From Bradyrhizobium sp. (GTDB taxonomy: Bacteria > Pseudomonadota > Alphaproteobacteria > Rhizobiales > Xanthobacteraceae): a DNA stretch of 54,888 nucleotides. The stretch spans positions 1-54,888 of the forward strand of contig NZ_JACRAW010000109.1 of the NCBI RefSeq assembly GCF_016213215.1, in the 5' to 3' direction. Below are positions 42,720-52,137 of this stretch, in pieces (position 1 is the stretch's first letter; each line of letters opens with the position of its first letter). The position numbers and the translations under genes are program-made. Under the pieces are notes generated by a model. The model ran no database searches. It saw only the letters and a list, made by a program, of their open reading frames with translations, and was not told the origin of the DNA.

Positions 42720-42945
42720 TCACTCTGGATTGTCCAGCTTGTCCATCTCGGCCTTCGCCAGCGCCGTGGCCTTCTCGATGGCCTCTTGTCGCGTCAGGGT
42801 GCTCGGGTTCAATCGGCGTGAGACAAGGTTGTCCCAGTAGAACCTGACCGATTTCCGCCCGTCCGCGAACCACACTTCAAGGCTTCCGCAGTCGTCGTCT
42901 ACGCCACGGTGGGGGAATGACGCGGATGGGATCGCCTTCGGCCAT
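42720..42945 (-). pseudogene. Small frameshifted gene after the DUF3223 gene
   Basis: From the ATG at 42945 the frame reads MAEGDPIRVIP and fails at a run of five G on the plus strand (42911-42915). Dropping one base gives a smooth 74-residue protein: HRGVDDDCGSLEVWFADGRK, then FYWDNLVSRRL and EAIEKATALAKAEMDKLDN. The codon use looks natural. I recall similar short proteins as rhizobial hypotheticals. It starts 27 bp after the DUF3223 stop. Upstream, 42557-42719 is empty. Confidence 0.55.
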
Positions 42946-42972
42946 TGGAAACAAGCGCTGTGTCCGGAAACG

Positions 42973-43689
42973 TCAGGTCGTTAGTGTATCCCAAGATCTT
43001 CGTACTTTGGGAATCTTCAGGTTCGCAGTCTTCTCAATGAGCCTTAGTTGGGCATGTTGTTGGTGGTAACTCTGCCAATGTTGAGCTAATACCCGGTCAA
43101 CGAACCGCGCTTGCACGCCCTGCACAGAGCCGACTTGGACCTTCAGAGGATTTATGCTGCGCAGTTGGCAAAACGCGAACAGAAGCTCGTCGAAGCTCCG
43201 ACCATGATGATCCACCGCGCAATTACTTGCCGTGAGCTGGAGGCCCGTTACGGAGCACGGTGTTCCGACTGAAAGTGCCGTTGCTCTGTAGTTCATCGTT
43301 TGCCGTGCGACCTCAATCCGAGCAGCATTGCGGAAATCACGCAAAGCCTGCGGTATCAGGGTTGCCGTCCGGGCGGTTTCGATCCGTCGGATGGCATGCG
43401 GGAATGAAATATCGATTTGGTCATCGTCCGCCGACTGAATAGCGAAGCAGCGCGTCACCCTTCCATTCGCACGCACCGTCATGGTGGTGAAGCCGACAAA
43501 GCCGCCAGCAGTTTTGTCATCCCACTCGTCATGCCATGTGCCGAACAGATCAAGCAGAAAGGCAACATCCGGAGCCGCCGCAACCAAGGCGCCATCAGGC
43601 GTTGCGTCGCGAATCTTGCGGCAGCGCTCTGTAATCCCTGCCTTCGTCGTGAATGCATCGCCACCGATGCTGTATTTCGCCTTCGCCAT
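42973..43689 (-). CDS. DUF3223 protein with HNH-type nuclease region
   Basis: A 238-residue protein. The N-terminal half is DUF3223-like (GGDAFTTKAGITERCRKI, FLLDLFGTWHDEWDDKTAGG, FAIQSADDDQIDISFPHAI). The C-terminal half has an HNH-like layout: CSVTGLQL, NCAVDHHGRSFDELLFAF and HWQSYHQQHAQLRLI, then TANLKIP with the Asn. HNH nucleases cut DNA or RNA with one metal. It lies 27 bp after an AAA ATPase gene on the same strand, an ATPase plus HNH pair of the Septu type. The His and Asn placement supports but does not prove activity. Confidence 0.75.
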   Translation of the reverse strand: MAKAKYSIGGDAFTTKAGITERCRKIRDATPDGALVAAAPDVAFLLDLFGTWHDEWDDKTAGGFVGFTTMTVRANGRVTRCFAIQSADDDQIDISFPHAIRRIETARTATLIPQALRDFRNAARIEVARQTMNYRATALSVGTPCSVTGLQLTASNCAVDHHGRSFDELLFAFCQLRSINPLKVQVGSVQGVQARFVDRVLAQHWQSYHQQHAQLRLIEKTANLKIPKVRRSWDTLTT

Positions 43690-43716
43690 TGAAGCCCTCT
43701 GTTGGTGTGCGCGAAG

Positions 43717-46311
43717 TCACCGCCGCCGCTTCTGAATCGCCGCAACCCAGTTCTCCAGCGCGTCAATATCGTCCTTCAGTTCGTTCGGCTCAGGCACGGG
43801 CGCGCGTGCCGCAGCCGCTTGATCATGGCCCGGAAGCCACCTCGAACATTTGGTCATCGCGGCATCAAGCGCTTGGCAATCCTCGTCCGTAACGTCGGAA
43901 ATCATGGCAAGCCGTTGCGTTTGAACACTCGGGCGGTACCGTTCAACAATTCCATTCAAAAGAACTTCTTCAAGCGCACGTTCCCATGCTTCGCGCAGCA
44001 GGCCGTAGAGATGCTTTGCATCTTTTTCGTAGGCATCCTGATGGCCATCACGAAAAAGTTTATCTGCAGCTTGGCGCGCGTTCTTGAGATGTCCGATTTT
44101 CTTTTTTACGGGCAAGGCGACCCACGGCAGCTCCTCTTCGCAGACTCCAGCTCCCTTGGAGAGTTGCCGAATATGCTGATCGAGCTGATCGATATTGAGT
44201 TCAGCGGCATATTGCTTGAGAAACAATAGGAAAACGACATCATGAGTGAAGACAATGACTTGTCGCGCCTCTGACTCCACTACCAGTCGCCGTGCTACTG
44301 CCTCGCGGTATTTGTAATCCAGCGATGAGACCGGATCGTCAAACACGATCCCGGAAGGATCATCGGCGGTGCTGAGTTCGGCAAAAAATGCTGCAATCGA
44401 AAGACACCGCTGCTCACCCTCACTTACGACCTTTGGCAGTTCGACGCCGGGCGCGCGAGTCAGTGCCAGCTTGTGATAGAGGACGCCGTCCGATCCTCCT
44501 GCTTCGCGAAGTTCAACCTCGACATGGCGAAAGCCGAGCTGCGCTAGTTCGTCCTTGAACCTCTGCTTGAGCTTCAGTGAAACAGCGGTCTTGGTAACAG
44601 CAGTGCTCTTTTGCGTGATCGTTTGCGTCTTGGTCTCGTCGAGGCAGAGGCCATAGGCAGCATATTTCTTTCTCCGTTCAATATCGTCGAGGATCGCCTG
44701 CTGGTGCCGTGCAAGCAGACCTCTAGCGCGCAGCTCCAACACTTCGGAGAACATGGCATCGCGCATTTGGCTCGTTGCACTGTCCCTAAGCGTTTTGATC
44801 CGCGACCTAAGCTGTGCGGCGAGCGCATCGGCCTCGTGAGCAATGCTTACCAACTCTGGGCAATCGGCGACAAGATCCCGGTTCTCGGCCAAAGCTGAAA
44901 CCACCGCGTTTCGACGTTCTTCATTCGTCAACAACGCGGCTGCTATCGAATCTGCAAGCGGCGCGTGCTCGATACGGATTTCATTGAGCAAATCTTCAGC
45001 GGCAGGAGTGACAATGGGAACGTCAATAAAAGTCTTTTTGAGCTGAGAAAGAGACTCCCTCAGCTCCCGAAGCTCTTTTTCCGTCGTCGAAGCGACGAAC
45101 GCCTCGAATTGCTTAAGCCTGTGGCCAGCCGCATGGTCTAGATCCTGCTGGCACAACACACAAACGGCACCATCATCAACGACGGGGAATGTTTGGGCGG
45201 GATAGGCGCTCTCTTGAGAGAACTGACGTGCCGCCTCCCAGAGAGCTGTCCAAGTTTCTGCGCCAGTGCCGGGCAGCATGTTCGCTGGGAAGGCCCCTTC
45301 GCAAAGGCGTTTGGCTTTTCCGGCTCTTCGATAGCCTTCAGCTCGCACGGTGAAGACCTCGGCAATAGCTCCTGCGGATAGTGTCGCTTCGATGTTCTTG
45401 AGCTGGCGCGCGAACGCTTCGACACGTCCTGCGCGCAAGTCCAGTTGCTGGGCCAGTTTAACGGGATCATTGGCCTGGAGATCGCCTAACGACTTCTCTA
45501 GTTCTGCGAGCCGAGCGCTTTCTTCCGACGACAGGCTCGCCATCGCTCGAACCGTCTCCGGCCTTGTAAGCGAGCTAATCCCCGCGAGAAATTTCGCGGC
45601 AGCCGTCCCGTGAGGAATTTCTACTTGTATGGTGCTCAGGGCATCGGCACTCAAGGCGTTCCGTTCGGCCTCAAGTTTCGCTCGCACGGACTTGCATGCC
45701 TTGACCAGCTTGTCGAACAGATCCAGTCCGAATGGGCGAAATGCCACATCTGTCTTTTCGGTCAAGTAGACGGCGGCGCATTGGGTGTCGAACACGCTCA
45801 CGCGAGAAATGGAGCTGTCATCGCCTTCGCCCGTCCATTCGCGCGGCTGCTCTTCGGCTCCAACCCCATACTTGATTGATACCACGGGCGAGAGCGGCGT
45901 TGTTCCGGAAGTGACGTTTCCGAGAATCTGCTCTTGGCCTCGTGCTCGGCATGCGCTCTTGAGTATGCGGATATACCCGGACTTTCCAGCGGCATTGTCG
46001 CCGTAGACGACGGTGAGATTGGGCCCGAACTTGAGAGTCTGATCCTCTGCGAGCGCGTTCACCCCACGGTGATGAAATATGGACAGCAGGGAAACGGGAG
46101 CGTTGCCCGCTGCCTCTGCCGGTACATCGTCGCTGGTCAGCGGAGCGACAGCTTGCTGTTCTGCAAGTCCGTAGGCGCTTTTGCAGATGTCAGTCAACGC
46201 CCCAATATCGTCTTCCGAGAGTTCGCCATTTAGCACAAGGCGACGTAGAGCATCGCGCTGCCAAGTCGGGCGGTCATACGACCACGCGAGTATTTCTTGG
46301 AGTACTGTCAC
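43717..46311 (-). CDS. AAA_13/RloC-like ATPase (Septu-type partner)
   Basis: An 864-residue SMC-like ATPase. Walker A YGDNAAGKSGY is at 103-113, a short zinc hook CVLC near residue 390, the ABC signature as VVSEGEQRCLSIA, and Walker B GIVFDDPVSSLDYKYR near 655, followed by IVFTHDVVFLL. The first 80 residues and the last ~130 are helical and not assigned. RloC and PrrC relatives are larger and carry an anticodon nuclease at the C-terminus, which I do not see here. With the DUF3223/HNH gene downstream the pair resembles Septu (PtuA/PtuB), although this ATPase is longer than usual. It is probably a phage-defence ATPase. Confidence 0.83.
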   Translation of the reverse strand: MTVLQEILAWSYDRPTWQRDALRRLVLNGELSEDDIGALTDICKSAYGLAEQQAVAPLTSDDVPAEAAGNAPVSLLSIFHHRGVNALAEDQTLKFGPNLTVVYGDNAAGKSGYIRILKSACRARGQEQILGNVTSGTTPLSPVVSIKYGVGAEEQPREWTGEGDDSSISRVSVFDTQCAAVYLTEKTDVAFRPFGLDLFDKLVKACKSVRAKLEAERNALSADALSTIQVEIPHGTAAAKFLAGISSLTRPETVRAMASLSSEESARLAELEKSLGDLQANDPVKLAQQLDLRAGRVEAFARQLKNIEATLSAGAIAEVFTVRAEGYRRAGKAKRLCEGAFPANMLPGTGAETWTALWEAARQFSQESAYPAQTFPVVDDGAVCVLCQQDLDHAAGHRLKQFEAFVASTTEKELRELRESLSQLKKTFIDVPIVTPAAEDLLNEIRIEHAPLADSIAAALLTNEERRNAVVSALAENRDLVADCPELVSIAHEADALAAQLRSRIKTLRDSATSQMRDAMFSEVLELRARGLLARHQQAILDDIERRKKYAAYGLCLDETKTQTITQKSTAVTKTAVSLKLKQRFKDELAQLGFRHVEVELREAGGSDGVLYHKLALTRAPGVELPKVVSEGEQRCLSIAAFFAELSTADDPSGIVFDDPVSSLDYKYREAVARRLVVESEARQVIVFTHDVVFLLFLKQYAAELNIDQLDQHIRQLSKGAGVCEEELPWVALPVKKKIGHLKNARQAADKLFRDGHQDAYEKDAKHLYGLLREAWERALEEVLLNGIVERYRPSVQTQRLAMISDVTDEDCQALDAAMTKCSRWLPGHDQAAAARAPVPEPNELKDDIDALENWVAAIQKRRR

Positions 46312-47546
46312 GGGTTAGCTGACGGTTTCGTGGTTAAGTGCAGCTTGCTGCATTTGCATAACCTTGGGTTGCGGGTCAATTCCGAGAGGTGGGAAAGTCT
46401 CAATAAAAGCAGGGTTCACGGTGCTTAAACACAGGGACTTCGCTCACGAGCTCCCAACGCGGCCGCTGGCGAGGCGCGCCATGTATCCCGGCATAGGGCC
46501 GTCAACCATTGGGGTGAAGCGGGCTCACCATGTGTGCTGGCCGTTCCAGCAATGACCAGCACAGCCTCTTAGCGGCCACGGCAGGTTCAGCGCTCGCCGC
46601 TCATGTCGATTAGAAGCAACAATGCTCCTGCAGCAACGGTCTGATCACCGGAAGCCCTCATTCGACATGCGGCCGCCGCCTGCCCTTTAGGGGTACGGAG
46701 CGCTCGCCGCTTTTTTCGTGCGCCTTGCAGGAATATCCCCATGATTGGTGGTCGCCCGGCGACATCGACGGGACCCTCAGGCGCCCGAGAGGTGGCGCGG
46801 AGATCACCCAGCATGGTTAGACTGAGCCTGAAGCTCCCAAAGATCCAGTTCGAGGGCCGCTCGGGGCGTGTTGCTTCATGGTCGCAGCGTTCTGCGTCCT
46901 CGCAGCCGCCCTGCTCTTGAAGGCGACCGTTTAGTGCGTTTGCCGCCCTTGGATGGGTAAGGATTGGCGCGAAGCGCCGGCGGCAATTTCTAGACCTTGA
47001 TCTGTCCCAGAGTGCCACTTCCTAACCTGTGGGACCGCGGGACAGGGACAAGTGGTCTTTTGGACAGTCGCCGTTTTCGGGTACCGGTTGGGTCCCGCCG
47101 CTTGAACGTGGACGAACGCAGAAGACCTGACGGTCAAAACGCTGATCCCGATGTAGGCTGCGCCAAGCACGCGATTTCAGTTGATGAGAACCGCGCCGAC
47201 TTCAAGCGGGTGGGCTGGTCACCCGATACAGGAGAAGCAAGACAGGCGGGACGAACACCGCAGCCTGCACTTCGAACAGGTATGGTTTCTGGGAGTGCAC
47301 GCCGATATCGGTAGCGGCTACCTGGAGAAGGACGCGCGCCTGCACGTCGCTGACGATATTGAACTGACATGAAGGAACGCCGGCTGTGTCGGACGCCTTT
47401 GAACAGTCGCCCTTGTCTTCTGCTGCCCCGGCGCCGATCACATTGTTGAGAGTGGACGGTTTGGCGAACTCGAAAATTCACCGTTTGAAAAACCGTTTTA
47501 GTTCGGCTCTCTCAAACGGTCTTTCTCGCTAAGATCTTGATAAATA

Positions 47547-47596
47547 TGGTGGGCGCACCAGGGCTCGAACCTGGGACCCGCTGATTAAGAGTCAGC
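47547..47596 (-). repeat. attachment site: 50-bp copy of the tRNA-Lys 3' end
   Basis: Fifty bases are identical to 49987-50036, the 3' part of the complete tRNA-Lys gene, from the anticodon arm (CTCTTAA loop) to the encoded CCA. Beyond them the sequence diverges at the D-arm side. Both copies have the same orientation and enclose the excisionase-like and integrase genes. The region 46312-47546 has no gene I can support. Confidence 0.9.
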
Positions 47597-47734
47597 AGGT
47601 CCATAGGCGACCATCTGGTGCTTGATCCTGGTTTTCTAAGTACCGCACCAGTTTCGCACCAGAAAAAACGTTATCCAACGGATGCTATCGAGCCAGTACG
47701 AAAACGCAGCAAAATCAACGAAGGCCGTCAATAT

Positions 47735-47767
47735 TCTGCCGCTCATAACGATCTGGATGTAGGTTCG
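47735..47767 (+). repeat. attachment-site copy 3: decayed CAT-tRNA fragment
   Basis: TCTGCCGCTCATAAC is identical to copy 1, followed by a decayed GATCTGGATGTAGGTTCG. About 95 bp before it (CGCACCAGTTTCGC..CAGAAA, AAAATCAACGAA) also resemble the region before copy 1. The acceptor end is lost. Confidence 0.6.
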
Positions 47768-47941
47768 CATAAGGGGCGCGCGAATGCTCGACGTGACAGC
47801 GCCGCTTGCATCGTATTTGCACTCCAAATTAGCCGAATTCCCTACGAATGGTCCGTGCGCTTTTCCCCTTCGTTCTTGTCTGCTCCCATCTTCCATCGAC
47901 ATTGGTCAATGGAGAGAAGAGTGACGCGACGTTGCGGACTT

Positions 47942-48262
47942 ATGCATTTGCGCCTGCCGAATAGTCCGCAGAGGATATTGCCGCCCTATTCTTCGACCGA
48001 GGTTGCGATGGCCATAGGCATCTCACTGGACACTTTCTATCGCACGCGCCAAATCCGGCACGAGCGCGACGGCTTGCCAGCGCCGATCAGCGAACGGGGG
48101 CCGCTTAAATGGGAACGTAGTGGCTTCGACACCTGGCTGACTCGGCATCATCCTATGCGCCCGAAGACCATCGCTAATGACACATTCGCGCCACCCTCGG
48201 CAGCAAGCGATGAAGAACATCGCGAGCGGCTGAGAACGGCCTATGGGCATCATGACGCTTGA
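47942..48262 (+). CDS. Excisionase/AlpA-like HTH protein
   Basis: A 106-residue protein with a MerR/AlpA-like winged helix: PPYSSTEVAMAIGISLDTFY, then ERGPLKWERSGFDTWLTRH. Small HTH proteins directly before an integrase usually act as excisionase or directionality factors, bending DNA near the attachment sites. It lies 61 bp before the integrase. The ATG at 47942 is preferred; a GTG at 47921 after GGAGAGAA is a close alternative. The longer frame from 47618 runs through attachment-site relics and is rejected. Confidence 0.65.
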   Translation: MHLRLPNSPQRILPPYSSTEVAMAIGISLDTFYRTRQIRHERDGLPAPISERGPLKWERSGFDTWLTRHHPMRPKTIANDTFAPPSAASDEEHRERLRTAYGHHDA

Positions 48263-48323
48263 CATTCCGGATCGTGCTAGATTCCAATAGGTGCCTTCAC
48301 TTACTTCGGCACCGAGGCTTTCT

Positions 48324-49850
48324 ATGGCCGATCCGAAATTTCCCTATGTGAAGTGGCGTAACGGTCGTCCGCGCTCGTCTCATGGCGCTTACGCCAGGGC
48401 GCTCGGCTTTGTCGACGCCGACCTTCGCCATCCGCCCAACGATGAAAAGGGCCGCCCGGTCGGCGCATGGTTCAATCTTCAGGAGGCATCCGATTTTTCC
48501 GACAAACGAAGATCGGAAATTGAGGCGGCGCGCCGCGCAGGCAAATTGCCGAAAAAGATTACTGCCCGGAGGCGTACCTCGATTGAGGATCTTCTGGACG
48601 ACTGGAGCAAGTCGGCCGAGTTCAAGGCATTGTCGACCGCCTCGCAATCATCCTACCGCAAGTGTATCTCCGCCGTCCTCTATCGGCCGCAGACGCGTGA
48701 AGCCGCTGCGAAGATGCGTGCCGAGGTCCGCGCCGCCAGACTGCTCGGCGTGGCCGAGCCCGCGCGCGAACTTGAGGCGATCGCGACCGCCACACCATCG
48801 TCGATCGGGAAGCCGGAACTCCGAGCATTCTACAACTACGCGAAATCGGTACGCGGTCATCATATGGCGCTTGCGATGATAGCGACGCTATCAGCCGCAT
48901 TTACCTGGGGCCAGGAGAGCGTCTTGTGGCGCCTCGGACCCAACCCGCGAGAGGGGATGGAGTTCGATCATCCGGACGGCCGCATCGTGCTGGTCTCGAT
49001 GCCGGAATTCTCTGCCTGGGTTGCCGCAGCCGATGCAATCGAACGCTGTTCTGTCGGCGACAGTTTCTATCTCGCACTGTTCACTGGTCAACGCCAGACA
49101 GATCGCCTGATCATGCGTAACGAAAGCGACGTGGAGGGACGGCACGCATTCCGGCAGAGCAAGACTGGCGAACTCGTCGATATCAAGGAGGCACCACAAC
49201 TCACTACACGGCTCAATGCGGCGCGCACGCGGGTGAAGGCGCTCAAATTGCGGCTTCAACTTGAGAAGGTGCCGCCTGAACTTGTCGTCAACGAGGACAA
49301 TGGCGAGCCTTATGACGAGAGCACCTATCGGCATTGGGTGTCGACTGCGCGCGCTATCGCCGTGTTCGGCTTTCTCGCGCGGGATAACGTGCGCAAGGCG
49401 ATCGTCCGCGCGGAGCGACTGACCTCCGAACTGATCAGGAACGTCGACACGCAATTTTCACCTTTCCCGCTCGATGAAGAGAACAAAGCAAGGCGCGCCC
49501 GCGCGATCGATCAGCGCGCGCGTGTGCTGGCGGAATGGCTGGATGTGCAGGCGGCCCGCGACAGCAATGGAAATGAGGCGGCATGGCGCCTGAAGCCGTG
49601 CCCGTCGCTGATGTTCGTCAATGGCGCCGGCGAACTCGACCAGAAACACGACCAGGACCTGCGGGATACGTGCGTCATGCTGCTCGATCGCGCAGGCTGC
49701 GACCTGTTGACGATCTGCGACATCACCGGGCACTCGTACCGGAGTGCGCAGACGATCGTGAAGCATTACCGCGCCCGCAATGCCGATCGCGCCGATGCCG
49801 GCATCGACCGGCTCGAATTGCAGGTACGCAAGGAAGGGATGAAAGGCTGA
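48324..49850 (+). CDS. Tyrosine-type integrase
   Basis: A 508-residue phage/island integrase with a long N-terminal arm and core-binding region. The catalytic residues are seen in LFTGQRQTDRLIM (first Arg), LRDTCVMLLDRAGCD (second Arg), ITGHSYRSAQ (His) and IVKHYRAR (Tyr near residue 482). The ATG at 48324 gives MADPKFPYVKWRNGRPR, the usual start of this class. It lies 136 bp before the complete tRNA-Lys, the attachment site for which it is presumably specific. The second Arg is preceded by Asp instead of His, as in several relatives. Confidence 0.9.
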   Translation: MADPKFPYVKWRNGRPRSSHGAYARALGFVDADLRHPPNDEKGRPVGAWFNLQEASDFSDKRRSEIEAARRAGKLPKKITARRRTSIEDLLDDWSKSAEFKALSTASQSSYRKCISAVLYRPQTREAAAKMRAEVRAARLLGVAEPARELEAIATATPSSIGKPELRAFYNYAKSVRGHHMALAMIATLSAAFTWGQESVLWRLGPNPREGMEFDHPDGRIVLVSMPEFSAWVAAADAIERCSVGDSFYLALFTGQRQTDRLIMRNESDVEGRHAFRQSKTGELVDIKEAPQLTTRLNAARTRVKALKLRLQLEKVPPELVVNEDNGEPYDESTYRHWVSTARAIAVFGFLARDNVRKAIVRAERLTSELIRNVDTQFSPFPLDEENKARRARAIDQRARVLAEWLDVQAARDSNGNEAAWRLKPCPSLMFVNGAGELDQKHDQDLRDTCVMLLDRAGCDLLTICDITGHSYRSAQTIVKHYRARNADRADAGIDRLELQVRKEGMKG

Positions 49851-49986
49851 TCGCTCACCGGGTCGAACGGGGCGTCGTCAACTCGTCGCACGGCGTGCGA
49901 CGTACGACCACAAAAAACGTCGCACGAGACCCGTTTTGTTCTCGACGACGACTTCCGTAAGTTGTTGAAAAAGATGAATTTTTGTT

Positions 49987-50062
<76 letters not shown>

Positions 50063-50169
50063 GACGGGCCGGAACGGGCCTGCGAGGGGGGTCGTTTAGC
50101 AAAGCAGTCCGGCGAAGGCAAGCGAACCGGCCGCAGTTTTCCAACGTTAGCCGCGCCACCCGCCAAGGC

Positions 50170-50194
50170 AAAAAGCCGCTGGATTCCAGCGGCT
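50170..50194 (-). terminator. Rho-independent terminator after the Spy/CpxP-like gene
   Basis: On the minus strand AGCCGCTGG-AAT-CCAGCGGCT is followed by TTTT (the A-run at 50170-50174 of the plus strand). It lies 33 bp beyond the stop of the Spy/CpxP-like gene. Confidence 0.85.
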
Positions 50195-50226
50195 TCGGTT
50201 GCCCTCGTCAAAGGTAGGCGGCGCCT

Positions 50227-50814
50227 TCAGAGGCGGCCCGCCCCGTCCCTGTCGGACCCGCCGTCCCGATCGAAAGAGCGGTCGCCGTGGTGGTGCCGGT
50301 CCATGCCATGCTCCCTCCAGGACCGGGGCCCGTGTGGACCTTCGGCCCCGAACGGACCCCGATGGCGGGTCAGGACGGCAAGGCGCCGCTTCTGGCCGTC
50401 GTCCAGCGTCTTGTAGAGCGGATCGGCGGCATCGGCGATCTTCTTGAGCGCCGCGGAGGTCGCCGCCATGTCGTCGGCGCGCTGGCGCAGCCGCGCGACC
50501 GGATCGTCCAGCTTCTGGTCCTGGTCAGTGCCGCGCTGGGCGTTCATGCGCGCATGGGCGCGGTCGATCCTCAGCTTGGCGAACTCGCGCACGGCTGCCT
50601 CGACCGGCGGCCACAGTTTTTCCTGATCCGCGTTGAGCTTCAGCCCGGCATGAACGGCAGCGATCTTCGCATCGACGAAGGCGGCCCGATCCTCCGGATT
50701 CATGCGCATGTGCCGCATGTGCTCTGAAGACCACGGGCGGTGATACTGCGCGTAAACCGCGGTCGAGCCGGCGATGCTGAGCACGGCAATGGCGGCGATG
50801 GCGAACTTCTTCAT
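50227..50814 (-). CDS. Spy/CpxP-like periplasmic protein (LTxxQ family)
   Basis: A 195-residue protein with a signal peptide (MKKFAIAAIAVLSIAGSTAVYA). The mature part is helical, with KLNADQEKLWPPVEAAVREF and TLDDGQKRRLAVLTRHRG, the LTxxQ-like motifs of Spy/CpxP. The tail is rich in His, Arg and Asp (REHGMDRHHHGDRS) and could bind metal. These proteins act in envelope stress and protein-folding protection in the periplasm. The ATG at 50814 follows a GAGG site. Its position beside tRNA-Lys suggests core genome. Confidence 0.85.
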   Translation of the reverse strand: MKKFAIAAIAVLSIAGSTAVYAQYHRPWSSEHMRHMRMNPEDRAAFVDAKIAAVHAGLKLNADQEKLWPPVEAAVREFAKLRIDRAHARMNAQRGTDQDQKLDDPVARLRQRADDMAATSAALKKIADAADPLYKTLDDGQKRRLAVLTRHRGPFGAEGPHGPRSWREHGMDRHHHGDRSFDRDGGSDRDGAGRL

Positions 50815-50943
50815 GGGGACCTCCTCGTGAAAGGTTTGTTGAAGATGGGCTCGCCTCAAGGCGCATTCAACTTACAGTTTGGACAGAGTGCGATGTGTTA
50901 CCAAGATGTAATGTCGCGACAATCACAACTACGATTCAAATAC

Positions 50944-50977
50944 AGAGGGCCTCCGTACCGCGGTACGGAGGCCCTCT
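50944..50977 (-). terminator. 34-bp perfect palindrome after dctP
   Basis: AGAGGGCCTCCGTACCG meets its exact inverse with no loop bases at 50944-50977. It lies 40 bp past the stop of the TRAP solute-binding gene. As RNA it would form a long hairpin, most likely the terminator, though no clear U-run follows. A dyad of this length could also bind a dimeric protein. Confidence 0.6.
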
Positions 50978-51016
50978 CGTCACGTTCGACTGTTCGTTCG
51001 ACTGTTCACGTCGAGC

Positions 51017-52018
51017 CTAGTTGCCCGCAGCCTTCGTTTCCTTCTGGAACTCGTCGAGCACGGCCTGGCCGACGCGAGAGGCCATCTCCTGGTACACCGG
51101 CTCCATGACCTTGCGCATCGCGGCGTCCTGCTCCGCCGTCAGCGTGATGATCTCGGTCTTGCCGCTCTTCTTGATCTCGGCGAGCGCGTCATCGTTCTCC
51201 TTCTGCGACTGCGCGTTGCTGAAATCGGTCGCCTCCTTCATCGCCTTCGAGAGCTGGCCGCGAATGTCGGCCGGCAGACCGTCCCAGAACTTCTTGTTCA
51301 CGATGACCGCATAGCCGATGTAGCCATGGTTGGTCTGGGTCATGTACTTCTGAACCTCGTGCATCTTCTGGGTGTAGATGTTCGACCAGGTATTCTCCTG
51401 CCCGTCGACCACACCCGTTTGCAGCGCCTGGTACACTTCCGAGAACGCCATCACCTGCGGCAGCGCGCTCAGCGCGCGAAATTGGGCCTGCAGCACCTTC
51501 GATGACTGGATGCGGAATTTGACGCCCTTGTAGTCGTCCGGCGTGACGAGCTTCTTGTTGGCGCTCATCTGCTTGAAGCCGTTGTCCCAGTAGGCAAGAC
51601 CGACGAGGCCCTTGGGTTCGAGCATCTTGAGCAGCTTTTCGCCAAGCGGTCCCTCCGTCACCTTACGCAGGGCCTTCCTGTTCGGCAGAATGTAGGGCAG
51701 GTCGAATACCTCGAATTCCTTGATGCCGAGCGGACCGAATTTGGAGACCGACGGAGCCAGCATCTGCACGGAGCCGAGTTGCAGCGCCTCCAGCTCTTCC
51801 TTGTCCTTGTAGAGCGTCGAGTTGGGATAGACCTCGACCTTCACCTTGCCGGCCGTGTACTTCTCGGCCAGCTCCTTGAACTTCTCGGCGCCAAGGCCCT
51901 TCGGCGTGTTGGCCGCGACGACGTGGCTGAACTTGATAACGATCGGATCGTCCGCGGCGGCCGGGCCGGCAAAGGCCAAGGCTGCAATGGATGCCGCTGT
52001 AAATACGAGCTTCCGCAT
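51017..52018 (-). CDS. TRAP transporter solute-binding protein, DctP family
   Basis: A 333-residue periplasmic receptor. The signal peptide MRKLVFTAASIAALAF..GPAAA is followed by the DctP fold (IVIKFSHVVAANTPKG, VEVYPNSTLYKDKEELEALQ, FDLPYILPNRKAL). The conserved Arg that holds a carboxylate lies in KGVKFRIQSSKVL, and Asn/Thr contacts in GQENTWSNIYTQK. These receptors pass C4-dicarboxylates or related acids to DctQM permeases, which are not in the window. The ATG at 52018 fits the signal peptide. It is 170 bp from leuA on the same strand. Confidence 0.9.
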   Translation of the reverse strand: MRKLVFTAASIAALAFAGPAAADDPIVIKFSHVVAANTPKGLGAEKFKELAEKYTAGKVKVEVYPNSTLYKDKEELEALQLGSVQMLAPSVSKFGPLGIKEFEVFDLPYILPNRKALRKVTEGPLGEKLLKMLEPKGLVGLAYWDNGFKQMSANKKLVTPDDYKGVKFRIQSSKVLQAQFRALSALPQVMAFSEVYQALQTGVVDGQENTWSNIYTQKMHEVQKYMTQTNHGYIGYAVIVNKKFWDGLPADIRGQLSKAMKEATDFSNAQSQKENDDALAEIKKSGKTEIITLTAEQDAAMRKVMEPVYQEMASRVGQAVLDEFQKETKAAGN

Positions 52019-52137
52019 AGTGCCTCCCACATAGGTGTCGTCGAAGCGCCCGGCAGATCCGCGCGTCTTCGACTGGTGCAGCAATACAGCCAAGTCGGCC
52101 CCATGGCTATTGCTCTTTGGGGGAGCTTGACGCCCCC

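Noticed and set aside
43717..46311. RloC-type anticodon nuclease
   Set aside because: The ATPase core and zinc hook fit, but I could not find the C-terminal anticodon-nuclease motif of RloC/PrrC.
46587..47018. 143-codon minus frame in the 46.3-47.5 kb gap
   Set aside because: No recognisable domain, poor ribosome site and Arg-rich shadow-like composition; the gap may hold decayed genes.
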